Origin: Methanosarcina sp.
GTDB lineage: Archaea; Halobacteriota; Methanosarcinia; Methanosarcinales; Methanosarcinaceae
NCBI GenBank assembly: GCA_024280975.1
Contig: JAMXLQ010000042.1
Span: 1 to 5,485, forward strand
Length of the DNA stretch: 5,485 bases
Direction: 5' to 3'
Position numbers and translations under genes: made by a program. The notes beneath the pieces are model-generated. The model saw only the letters and a program-made list of their open reading frames with translations. It was not told where the DNA came from and did not search any database. Below, piece after piece: positions 1-5,336 of the stretch. Positions within the stretch are counted from its first letter, which is position 1. Each line of letters starts with the position of its first letter.

Positions 1-2
1 TC

Positions 3-224
3 CCAAACTGTGCTGCTTCTGTCGCGATAACCATGTTGTATCTCAAAGGTGCCATTACTTATGGTTCAATGATAGCAGGGCTCTCTGCTGGTGGCGGTGT
101 GGGATTGCTAGTTCTGTTTAAGGAGGAGAAGGACAAAAAAGAAGTATTGAAAATACTGTTTCTACTGTTTGGGATAAGTGTTCTTGCAGGATATACTATC
201 CAGTATTATCATTCCTTTCCTTAA
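3..224 (+). CDS. C-terminal end of a polytopic membrane permease, arsenic/heavy-metal efflux-like (5' end outside window)
   Basis: The reading frame is open from the left edge (first full codon at base 3) to the TAA at 222-224, so this is the 3' end of a longer gene. The in-frame ATG at 33 is internal: the codons before it read PNCAASVAIT, which belongs to the same protein. Two hydrophobic segments are visible, a glycine-rich one (around GSMIAGLSAGGGVGLLVLF) and a last one (around VLKILFLLFGISVLAGYTI), separated by a short basic/acidic loop (KEEKDKKE). The IPNCAAS-like start and the Gly-rich helix resemble the C-terminal end of the 10-TM putative arsenic or heavy-metal exporters known in methanogens and clostridia. 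The membrane location is clear from the sequence. The substrate is inferred from remembered family resemblance and is uncertain. No clear terminator follows except the inverted-repeat element that begins 21 bases downstream. Confidence 0.7.
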   Translation, partial: PNCAASVAITMLYLKGAITYGSMIAGLSAGGGVGLLVLFKEEKDKKEVLKILFLLFGISVLAGYTIQYYHSFP

Positions 225-245
225 GATATACCTTTAGTGGGAAAA

Positions 246-333
246 GGTACTGTGTAGTTGACAGGGCCTGGAATAATATTCAGCATTCAATGACCTTTAT
301 TAGAAGGTCAAAACCCGTAGACTACACAGTACC
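246..333. repeat. 88-bp palindromic element with 17-bp imperfect terminal inverted repeats and an internal hairpin
   Basis: The left end (246-262, GGTACTGTGTAGTTGAC) matches the reverse complement of the right end (317-333) at 15 of 17 bases. Inside lies a perfect 7-bp hairpin, TGACCTT (291-297) and AAGGTCA (304-310), with a 6-base loop. Nothing in it codes. The layout suits a MITE or internally deleted transposon. Because it starts 21 bases after the permease stop codon, its transcript would also fold into a strong 3' structure that could end or protect that mRNA. No convincing target-site duplication is visible. Confidence 0.6.
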
Positions 334-676
334 ACAAAAAGTTAGCATTTAAGTTTTTAAGATGATTTTACCCACCTTAGCGCGAGGAGGACAATTCTAA
401 CTAATTAGGGTTGACCTGGCATAACTCCGGGAGTGCTACGTATGTCATATTTTACACAAATCCACAATGTCAATACAAAAACCATTATGTAGAATAATAC
501 TTTGAGTTTACTTTCCATGATGATTCAAGGAATTTCTTTGTAAGAACTTTAAGAAATTTTATCATACCTATATAATCATTTTTATCTGATATCGTTATCT
601 TTTTATTAAACTCTAATAGTATTTGCTTTTTCCAATATTTGAATGATATATCAATTTAATATATGAACATATTTCC
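334..676. other. AT-rich spacer with no supported gene; GC-richer structured patch at 385-450
   Basis: No convincing reading frame is present. Bases 385-450 are clearly richer in GC than the surroundings and contain ACTCCGGGAGT (hairpin arms ACTC/GAGT) enclosed by CATA/TATG, which could fold as a bulged stem. On the minus strand a short stretch ending STPGVMPGQP-stop looks faintly coding and could be the tail of a lost gene. Bases 531-558 contain a perfect 8-bp inverted repeat (AATTTCTT/AAGAAATT). The rest is plain AT-rich sequence. Confidence 0.4.
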
Positions 677-793
677 GGCTCTATAGCTCTGAAAAGATGA
701 GTTTGCATTAATTTGGAATTAATTACTTGCTTCAGATTTGCATAGGTAATTTCAGTCTTTTTAGGCTAATTTTGACAGGTTTTCTACAGAGCC
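677..793. mobile_element. 117-bp MITE-like element, ISL3-type ends, flanked by an 8-bp near-perfect target duplication
   Basis: The left end reads GGCTCTATAG (677-686), and the right end, read inward on the minus strand, GGCTCTGTAG (793-784), a 9/10 match. The flanking bases are ATATTTCC (669-676) and ATACTTCC (794-801), identical at 7 of 8 positions, as expected for an old target-site duplication. ISL3-family elements typically have termini beginning GGCTCT and make 8-bp duplications, so a non-autonomous ISL3 derivative is the best guess. The interior is AT-rich and non-coding, with a perfect 7-bp palindrome arm pair ATTAATT/AATTAAT at 707-723. Confidence 0.6.
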
Positions 794-1118
794 ATACTTC
801 CTACAATGGTTCCGCTGGGTAGTGTTGCAATTCTTCTGTAAATTCAAAAGCAAATTTCTGGAGAATGTATTATATCCGAATTCGTGACTTCTTGAGATTT
901 GTGATTTTACAGAAAAACTTGTACACTATCAAAAAATCAGAAAAAATTCTAAATTTCAAACTAATTTTGTTCACTCAACAAAAATTTTCGATATCGGCTG
1001 ATTAAAGCTATGTGAATTAGTAAAAACTCATTTCAAAGACTATGGAATACAAAATACCATACATATGCGAAAATTAAATATCAGGAAGCCAATTTCATTT
1101 TTGGGTAGAAAATTTTTC
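794..1118. other. AT-rich spacer with a possible 21-residue coding remnant on the minus strand (801-866)
   Basis: No gene is supported. On the minus strand a short open stretch ending at the TAG at 801-803 reads FAFEFTEELQHYPAEPL at its end, with gene-like composition. It has no start codon and could be the last residues of a lost gene. The remainder is AT-rich with only a weak 5-bp inverted repeat, TATGG (1041-1045) and CCATA (1057-1061). Confidence 0.35.
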
Positions 1119-1349
1119 CTATCGATACTTAATATCATCATCGTATTCAATAATTCTTGCTTGGAGTCTGTCAGTAGTGAATGTCTCATTCTGTTGCAAG
1201 TAAATATGTGGGCCGTTCATGATGCCCCTGGTTGAGATCACAGTGGAGTCAGGAACAAGAAATACTCCGAAATGTTTAGTAAGTTCAGGACTCTTATCTG
1301 CATCTATTGATATGATCGTTGCTTTTCCTGCATATTCTACTGATAGATC
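1119..1349 (-). pseudogene. Thioredoxin-fold C-terminal fragment (no CxxC half, no start codon)
   Basis: The frame is open from just after a TAG at 1350-1352 to the TAG at 1119-1121 and encodes 76 residues. It begins DLSVEYAGKATIISIDADK and continues to HFGVFLVPDSTVI. This matches the second half of the thioredoxin fold: the EYAGK helix end, the beta strand ending in an acidic D-A-D, the GV turn, and the VP dipeptide corresponding to the cis-proline. The first half, with the redox CxxC motif, is missing. The upstream bases do not resemble it in any frame, and no ATG, GTG or TTG stands in a position that would give a useful protein. It is therefore most likely a decayed remnant. It lies 62 bases downstream of the radical SAM gene on the same strand, but nothing shows that the two were ever one operon. 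Confidence 0.55.
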
Positions 1350-1411
1350 CTAGTACGGTTATTTGAGTGAAGTAACCAGTTCTCAGACACCCTTCAAAAT
1401 AATTTTCGTCT

Positions 1412-2569
1412 TTAGTCAATACCTATAGCAACACTACAGCTATCGTTTATTGTCTTTATTGCAAGTATTTTGCGTATTTTATCTAGAATGTTCTCTTCAG
1501 AATCTTTATTACTATCCATATCAAATAAATCATTCTGGTTTTCCAAAAAAAACAGCCTTGCTGATGCAAGCATTTCCAATTTGAAAAAATCACAGTGGAA
1601 ATCAGTTCGATAAAAACACGATCCGGTTACTTCAAAATTATGACCTTCGCATGTCTGGCACAGACTTTCAAAAATACATACTTGGCATTTTTCATTAAGA
1701 TTATTTCTGGAAAATGATATATCCTGCAAGGGTGATGAGGTACATATGGGTGCAAAACGCATGCATGGATATTTGCTACCGTCGCCCGTCCAGCATATAA
1801 GATGCTTTCCAGCTCCACAAAACATATTGTTGCCCCGAGCTTTCCGGCCATATAAACTCATTATGTTTTTGTTTATTAATCTAGGTCTTGGCAAATCTGG
1901 GTTTTTATAATAAAATACAACTAATTTTTCTAATTCTTCTGCATAGGTTCGAAGGGCCTTCTTCCTAGCATCTTCATTTCCCCATACATTTTCGAATACA
2001 ACATCAGCCTCAACTTGTAGGCCGAGCTTATGAATATGTACAATACCTGCATACATTTGATTGAGCGTATATTGACTTATTGTCATCTTTACCGGCTGTT
2101 CCGGCCAGTTTTTTTTGAAAAAATCAATATTTTTTATTACTGTGTCATATGAATTGGAACGGTTTAGGTTATGCGCCTCGGGAGTTCCATCCAGACTGAG
2201 GCAAAGGGTTAGAACATTGCTGTATTTCGTAAACCAACTCTTTTTATCCTCATCGAGCAGCGTTCCGTTAGTAGTTATTACAAAACGATATGCTTTGGAG
2301 GATTGGGGCCATTTCACTTGATGAAACCACTCTACCACTTCTTTTATGGTCTCAAATTCTAATAAAGGCTCCCCACCGAAGAAATCGATGGATAATTCTT
2401 TGTATCCGTTGCCTTCAACCATCTGCTGATATATAATATCCTTCATAAATTGAGCTGATAAGGCTTTTTGAGACTTCTGTTTTTCATAGCAATAAACACA
2501 ATCAAGGTTACAATCCTCAGTGACCAAAAACTGAATTATCCTCATTGCTATATCATCGTATTGTCTCAT
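1412..2569 (-). CDS. Radical SAM/SPASM peptide maturase, CXXX-repeat RiPP type
   Basis: This 385-residue cytosolic enzyme probably installs cysteine-derived crosslinks in the peptide encoded upstream. CNLDCVYC (C20, C24, C27) is the radical SAM CX3CX2C site for the SAM-cleaving 4Fe-4S cluster. GGEP (65-68) and the TTNGTLL strand (99-105) are further SAM-pocket motifs. The C-terminal third is a SPASM domain for auxiliary clusters, with C251, C259, C269 (GDGSKYPC), C276, C295, C298, C304, C307, C318 and C326. Overall plan and length fit the radical SAM maturases of CXXX-repeat, sactipeptide and ranthipeptide systems. The chosen ATG (2569) has an ideal Shine-Dalgarno, AGGGGG, five bases upstream (2575-2580). 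The frame is open 24 codons further to a TTG at 2641 without a good binding site. The gene lies 104 bases after the precursor stop on the same strand, so co-transcription is plausible. The radical SAM/SPASM call is secure. The exact crosslink type is inference. Confidence 0.9.
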   Translation of the reverse strand: MRQYDDIAMRIIQFLVTEDCNLDCVYCYEKQKSQKALSAQFMKDIIYQQMVEGNGYKELSIDFFGGEPLLEFETIKEVVEWFHQVKWPQSSKAYRFVITTNGTLLDEDKKSWFTKYSNVLTLCLSLDGTPEAHNLNRSNSYDTVIKNIDFFKKNWPEQPVKMTISQYTLNQMYAGIVHIHKLGLQVEADVVFENVWGNEDARKKALRTYAEELEKLVVFYYKNPDLPRPRLINKNIMSLYGRKARGNNMFCGAGKHLICWTGDGSKYPCMRFAPICTSSPLQDISFSRNNLNEKCQVCIFESLCQTCEGHNFEVTGSCFYRTDFHCDFFKLEMLASARLFFLENQNDLFDMDSNKDSEENILDKIRKILAIKTINDSCSVAIGID

Positions 2570-2574
2570 ATTTA

Positions 2575-2580
2575 CCCCCT
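2575..2580 (-). promoter_or_regulatory. Shine-Dalgarno site that fixes the radical SAM start
   Basis: On the minus strand AGGGGG stands five bases before the ATG at 2569. It decides for this start over the in-frame TTG at 2641, which has no comparable site and would add 24 residues ahead of the conserved radical SAM domain. Confidence 0.6.
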
Positions 2581-2673
2581 GTTTTTGGTAATCCAAACAA
2601 ATATTAAGAGCAAAGCTATACTCTTTCTGATTTCGAACCAAACGATGTATACCTTATCTACCTATTAGGATCA

Positions 2674-2964
2674 TCACGGTGTTGCATTAATGCGGCTTCT
2701 ACATGGATTAACGCAAGTAGCTTTACATGGTCCCGAGCATGTACATGGTTGCGATTCTGTAAGTAACTGGTAGTCTTCCAAGAGATCAAGTAGACCCGAG
2801 GGAGTGAGATATTTTTCTCCTATGGTTTTAATAAATTCATTGTCTGTCGCTACAGCTTTTTTTTGTTTGTAATCCTGCAATTGCTCGATAAACAAGCTTT
2901 GCAATATTTCAAGACTTTCGTCAAGTTTTTGATGTTCCTCTGCAGAAAGCTTTATAAATCCCAC
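2674..2964 (-). CDS. CXXX-repeat RiPP precursor peptide (leader plus Cys-array core)
   Basis: This small 96-residue protein has a charged, probably helical leader (about residues 1-72, with LSAEEHQKLDESLEILQSLF near the start) and a C-terminal core in which C74, C76, C80, C84 and C88 form C-x-C-x3-C-x3-C-x3-C (SGP, KAT, VNP between cysteines). It ends in an arginine-rich tail, RSRINATP. There are no cysteines outside the core and no signal peptide or membrane segment. A cysteine array restricted to the C-terminus, directly upstream of a radical SAM/SPASM enzyme, is the hallmark of CXXX-repeat and related thioether peptides. The start is GTG at 2964, the only canonical one in the frame. An AGAGG-like site overlaps the GTG instead of preceding it, so an ATA at 2955 with better spacing is a remote alternative. 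It could instead be a small accessory protein of the system, but the core pattern favours the precursor. Confidence 0.75.
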   Translation of the reverse strand: MGFIKLSAEEHQKLDESLEILQSLFIEQLQDYKQKKAVATDNEFIKTIGEKYLTPSGLLDLLEDYQLLTESQPCTCSGPCKATCVNPCRSRINATP

Positions 2965-3008
2965 CTCTTTGTGGAGTTTACGACGTTTTTATTTTTGTTG
3001 TTTACAAT

Positions 3009-3019
3009 ATTTTTATATT
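3009..3019 (-). promoter_or_regulatory. Archaeal TATA box for the RiPP precursor and radical SAM operon
   Basis: On the minus strand AATATAAAAATA lies about 45-55 bases upstream of the precursor GTG. With the usual archaeal spacing of about 25 bases, transcription would start near 2985-2990 and give a 5' leader of about 20-25 bases. No other promoter is seen between the two genes. Confidence 0.5.
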
Positions 3020-3051
3020 CAATTCCCATTCAAATTCATGCAAAACACGAG

Positions 3052-3087
3052 TGATTATTTTTGTAATAATCAAAATAGAAATAATCA
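3052..3087. promoter_or_regulatory. Triple 8-bp operator-like repeat (TGATTATT / AATAATCA x2)
   Basis: TGATTATT (3052-3059) forms a perfect inverted repeat with AATAATCA (3065-3072) across a 5-base gap, and AATAATCA recurs at 3080-3087, 15 bases further on. The cluster lies about 35-75 bases upstream of the TATA box of the RiPP precursor, where archaeal activators commonly bind. In AT-rich DNA some of this could be chance, but three exact 8-bp copies in 36 bases is notable. Confidence 0.4.
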
Positions 3088-3240
3088 GATTTGTATATAG
3101 CAGAAAAATAAGTTAAGAATAATGGAGCTGAACTAAAATCGGAGTTTTTAGGACTTTGTCCAATGGGAGCATAAAGACATCCAAAGTATTACCTGAAATT
3201 CGCTCCGAAATGGCAACAATCTTTGTTAAAAAATGTACTT
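3088..3240. other. Intergenic debris, no supported gene
   Basis: No start codon with a ribosome binding site and no long frame is present. Short open stretches on the plus strand, one ending VLPEIRSEMATIFVKKCT-stop at about 3242, have gene-like composition and may be remains of a lost gene. They cannot be assigned to any family. Confidence 0.3.
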
Positions 3241-3363
3241 AGAGCCTATCCGAAAAGTCCAATAGTGTTTAAGTTCTCTTTGGGTTTATCTGATTCCTCA
3301 AAAACTTTTTCAAGTCTCTTAACATAATTTTCTAATGGCTCAACTGTCCCCATGTAATAGAAA
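3241..3363 (-). mobile_element. Putative insertion-sequence end fragment with a short terminal ORF
   Basis: Bases 3241-3259 (AGAGCCTATCCGAAAAGTC) look like the terminal inverted repeat of an IS4/IS5-type element. A minus-strand frame from an ATG at 3351-3353 reads MGTVEPLENYVKRLEKVF and ends TIGLFG-stop with the TAG inside this putative terminal repeat, as is common for transposase genes that run into the end of their element. Only one end is present. The other side runs into the truncated MerR gene about 55 bases further on. The family name is a guess from the end sequence, and no catalytic residues are available to confirm it. Confidence 0.35.
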
Positions 3364-3375
3364 ACAGTCTAAAAC

Positions 3376-3385
3376 TATAAAAAAA
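3376..3385 (+). promoter_or_regulatory. TATA-box-like sequence ahead of the truncated MerR gene
   Basis: TATAAAAAAA lies about 35-40 bases before the TTG at 3419, so a transcript could start near 3405. If active, it would express the truncated regulator. The sequence is AT-rich and may be coincidental. Confidence 0.3.
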
Positions 3386-3418
3386 TCAGCCTAAACTAAT
3401 GTAAGCAAAAGCAACCTT

Positions 3419-4189
3419 TTGAATCCTGTTCCGGAAGCAAAGGATCCTTTTACAGGATACAGGTACTATACCGTTTCCCAACTAGAGCAAGGAATGAAAA
3501 TTAAAACTCTGTGCTTCCTCGGTTTTTCCCTGGAAGAAATTTCCCTGTTTCTGGACGCGGAAAACAGAGGAGACTTCGAGTACATAGGAGCAGGCTTCAG
3601 GAAGAAACTTGAACAGACCCGGCTGGAAATCGGACAGCTACAAAGGATCGAAGGGATCTTGCGGGGCGCCTGCAAACATAATGGAAAAGTTATGGAGTTA
3701 TTCAAAATGTCTGTTACAGAACCCGTTATAAAAGAAATACCCGAGATACGAGTAATAAGCAAGCGTGAAAAAGGAGCTTTTACGACAACTATTGGAAAAC
3801 TCATAGGTGGAATCTGTGCATGCGTCGATAGTCCTGAAAACCAGCGAAACCGTGTAAAAGTTATAGGTCCTGTTATGTTCCTCTGCCATGACGAAGAATA
3901 TAAAGAAACTGGGGCTGATATCGAGATCGTTCTGCCTGTCTCAGGCAGGATTTCAGTAGATGATCCCAAAATGGAAATAAAAACCCTGCCTGCTATAAGG
4001 GCCGTTTCTGTTGTTTACCGTGGATCATATCCAGGCATCGAAGCTGGTTACAACCAGATTTTCTCATATGCCAGAGAGAACAATCTGGAAACTTTGGGTC
4101 CAAGCAGAGAATTGTATTTCAATGACCCTGCAGAAGTTCCTGAAGAAGAGCTTATGACTGAGATTCAGGTCCCAATAAGGGAGAAGTAA
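3419..4189 (+). CDS. MerR-family regulator with GyrI-like effector domain, N-terminally truncated (probable pseudogene)
   Basis: The 256 residues keep the second half of a MerR DNA-binding domain (about 10-45: DPFTGYRYYTVSQLEQ, then LGFSLEEISLFL), the dimerising coiled coil (about 52-82) and a C-terminal GyrI-like small-molecule-binding domain (about 100-254, ending in a typical RGSYPGIEAGYNQIF and EIQVPI pattern). Family members start about 30 residues earlier with the helix-turn-helix and the RYYDEIGLL segment. Here homology begins abruptly at LLNPVP, and the frame closes only nine codons upstream (TAA at 3392-3394), so the first helices that contact DNA are missing. The TTG at 3419 is the only possible start and has no good ribosome binding site. 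The break lies close to the putative IS end at 3241-3363. The remainder shows no frameshift, so the damage may be recent or the effector domain may still be made. Its original target is unknown. Confidence 0.8.
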   Translation: MNPVPEAKDPFTGYRYYTVSQLEQGMKIKTLCFLGFSLEEISLFLDAENRGDFEYIGAGFRKKLEQTRLEIGQLQRIEGILRGACKHNGKVMELFKMSVTEPVIKEIPEIRVISKREKGAFTTTIGKLIGGICACVDSPENQRNRVKVIGPVMFLCHDEEYKETGADIEIVLPVSGRISVDDPKMEIKTLPAIRAVSVVYRGSYPGIEAGYNQIFSYARENNLETLGPSRELYFNDPAEVPEEELMTEIQVPIREK

Positions 4190-4203
4190 TTAACCCGTTA
4201 CTA

Positions 4204-4235
4204 CTCCGGAATTCCGGAGCGATTACTTTTTTTTC
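4204..4235 (+). terminator. Hairpin plus T-tract terminator of the MerR-like gene
   Basis: A perfect 16-bp palindrome, CTCCGGAATTCCGGAG (4204-4219), follows the stop codon by 14 bases and is succeeded after seven bases by a run of eight T. The T-tract lies within the last lysine codons of the convergent nicotianamine synthase gene. The hairpin lies between both stop codons and could also stabilise the 3' end of the opposite transcript. Confidence 0.6.
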
Positions 4236-5110
4236 TCCAGAAAGACGACTGTATTATATGCAGGAGGTTCAGGCCGGATTCTCTTATATTCTCTGTAACC
4301 TTCAGGCAAATTAAGCAGAAAGTCCCGGTTTATCAATTTCATTAAGCCTTTTTCGTAGATCCTGTAAGAAATCCTGCATACTGGAGAGATTACCTTTAAT
4401 AAGTGATCGAGAATTTCTTTTTTAGGTTCAGCCTGGGCAGCTATCATGAGAGCCTTTGTCCCGGTATCAGGACCTATAAAGTCAATTGGGTTAATAGATA
4501 AATGATTCCCGATAATTATAGTAATGTCTTCCGAAAGTCCAAGTTTACTGAGCACTCTTATCGAAAGCGATGCCCTTGCAGGATCCTGCTCTATTCCTAT
4601 GCCCTTTACCTCGTGGCACCTGAAGAAGATAATAAGAGTTAGGGGAAGAGGTCCGCTCCCGAGAAAAAAGATTTTATCCCCGGATTTTAGCCCGAAACCC
4701 TTGAACTCTGTCCGAACCAGCCTGAGATAATTTCTATAGAAAGGAAATTCCTCAAGGACATTCCAGGAAGATTGGCTCGCAAGAATTTCCTTTGCATACT
4801 CGGTTTCCAGACTCACTGTGTATAAATTCCTAAATCGGTTAATGTGAGCGAAAATTGGATCCAGATCCTGTTTATTCAGGAGAATAGAAACTACATCATC
4901 TTCTAAATCCCGAGTAATTAAAACATCCAGCTTCAGGAACAGGCTTTCAGCCCTGTTAGAAGAGTCATAGAGAATCTCTTCATCAGACAGCTCCCTTATT
5001 TCCTGATATAAACCAAGAATTTCTTTGAGAACAGTTTCTGAAAGTTCTAGGCTCTCACTAATAGCACTAAATATACCAAACCCCCAAAGAGTATTATGGT
5101 GCGCCTGAAT
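4223..5110 (-). CDS. Nicotianamine-synthase-like aminocarboxypropyl transferase, no canonical start codon
   Basis: The family joins aminocarboxypropyl groups from SAM into nicotianamine-like metal chelators. Counting from GTG 4816, the frame shows LETEYAKEIL, FPFYRNYLRL, the SAM loop FLGSGPLPLT (51-60), GIEQD (74-78) and IAAQAEPKK (125-133). These line up with the Methanothermobacter enzyme as I recall it, including the catalytic glutamate (E6) and tyrosine (Y30). GTG 4816 cannot be the true start: it lies five residues before the catalytic glutamate and would drop the N-terminal helical domain. The frame stays open upstream to a TGA at 5144-5146 and reads like that domain (LKEILGLYQEIRELSDEEI), but contains no ATG, GTG or TTG. 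I set the start at an ATT (5110) preceded by AGGA, behind the TATA box at 5157-5166. A mutated start or an upstream frameshift is equally possible. Function is likely; product and start are uncertain. Confidence 0.75.
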   Translation of the reverse strand: MQAHHNTLWGFGIFSAISESLELSETVLKEILGLYQEIRELSDEEILYDSSNRAESLFLKLDVLITRDLEDDVVSILLNKQDLDPIFAHINRFRNLYTVSLETEYAKEILASQSSWNVLEEFPFYRNYLRLVRTEFKGFGLKSGDKIFFLGSGPLPLTLIIFFRCHEVKGIGIEQDPARASLSIRVLSKLGLSEDITIIIGNHLSINPIDFIGPDTGTKALMIAAQAEPKKEILDHLLKVISPVCRISYRIYEKGLMKLINRDFLLNLPEGYREYKRIRPEPPAYNTVVFLEKKK

Positions 5111-5130
5111 ATATTCCTGTTGAGAATTTC

Positions 5131-5156
5131 TCAGGCCTGAAACTCAGAGGGCTGAG
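5131..5156. promoter_or_regulatory. Operator-like palindromes between TATA box and nicotianamine synthase gene
   Basis: TCAGGCCTGA (5131-5140) is a perfect 10-bp palindrome placed at the expected transcription start. CTCAG-AGGG-CTGAG (5143-5156) is a second inverted repeat directly next to the TATA box. Both share the CTGA/TCAG word. Occupation by a repressor here would block transcription, as with metal-responsive regulators, but the binding protein is unknown. Confidence 0.4.
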
Positions 5157-5166
5157 ATTTATATAA
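5157..5166 (-). promoter_or_regulatory. Archaeal TATA box for the nicotianamine synthase-like gene
   Basis: TTATATAAAT on the minus strand matches the archaeal TATA consensus closely. The predicted transcription start is near 5130-5136, which places the translation start downstream of about 5130 and supports a full-length protein of roughly 290 residues, not the one starting at GTG 4816. Confidence 0.6.
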
Positions 5167-5243
5167 TTATTCTTGCAGTAGAAAAACTGAATAACATGGA
5201 AAAATACATAGAAAATATATAGAAATCTGGTAGAGTCGCTACT

Positions 5244-5336
5244 TCATCCGAAAATCCGTTTTAAATCTTCCATCCCGAGAGAAACCTCAACTCCGTATAC
5301 ATCTACTCCGGCCATCCGGATGACGAAACCAATTAC
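5244..5336 (-). pseudogene. Out-of-frame continuation of the upstream partial gene
   Basis: Thirty codons between a TAG (5337-5339) and a TGA (5244-5246) read VIGFVIRMAGVDVYGVEV and end MEDLKRIFG. The codon choice and amino-acid mix look like a real protein end, but the only ATG leaves 23 residues. It directly follows, in a different frame, the end of the partial gene at 5333-5485. The simplest explanation is one gene with a single-base shift near 5335. I do not recognise the family. Confidence 0.35.

Noticed and set aside
531..558. 8-bp inverted repeat AATTTCTT/AAGAAATT as a terminator or operator
   Set aside because: No gene on either side uses it and AT-rich DNA makes such repeats common.
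1357..1377. GGTTA/TAACC inverted repeat as terminator of the radical SAM gene
   Set aside because: Arms of only five bases, 10+ base loop and no T-tract; too weak to call.
1627..1851. Second minus-strand frame inside the radical SAM gene
   Set aside because: It overlaps the SPASM cysteine region in another frame and shows no family features.
2468..2668. Plus-strand frame opposite the radical SAM start
   Set aside because: Hydrophobic-looking only because of AT-rich antisense codons; no ribosome binding site.
2863..3054. Plus-strand 63-codon hydrophobic frame opposite the precursor leader
   Set aside because: Phe/Leu richness comes from the antisense of A-rich leader codons and the AT-rich promoter region; no start signals.
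3127..3242. Short plus-strand stretches such as one ending IFVKKCT
   Set aside because: Less than 40 codons, no start codon with binding site, no recognisable family; kept only as possible debris.
3466..3969. 167-codon open frame on the minus strand
   Set aside because: It lies opposite the clearly homologous MerR/GyrI-like gene and has no recognisable motif; a shadow frame.
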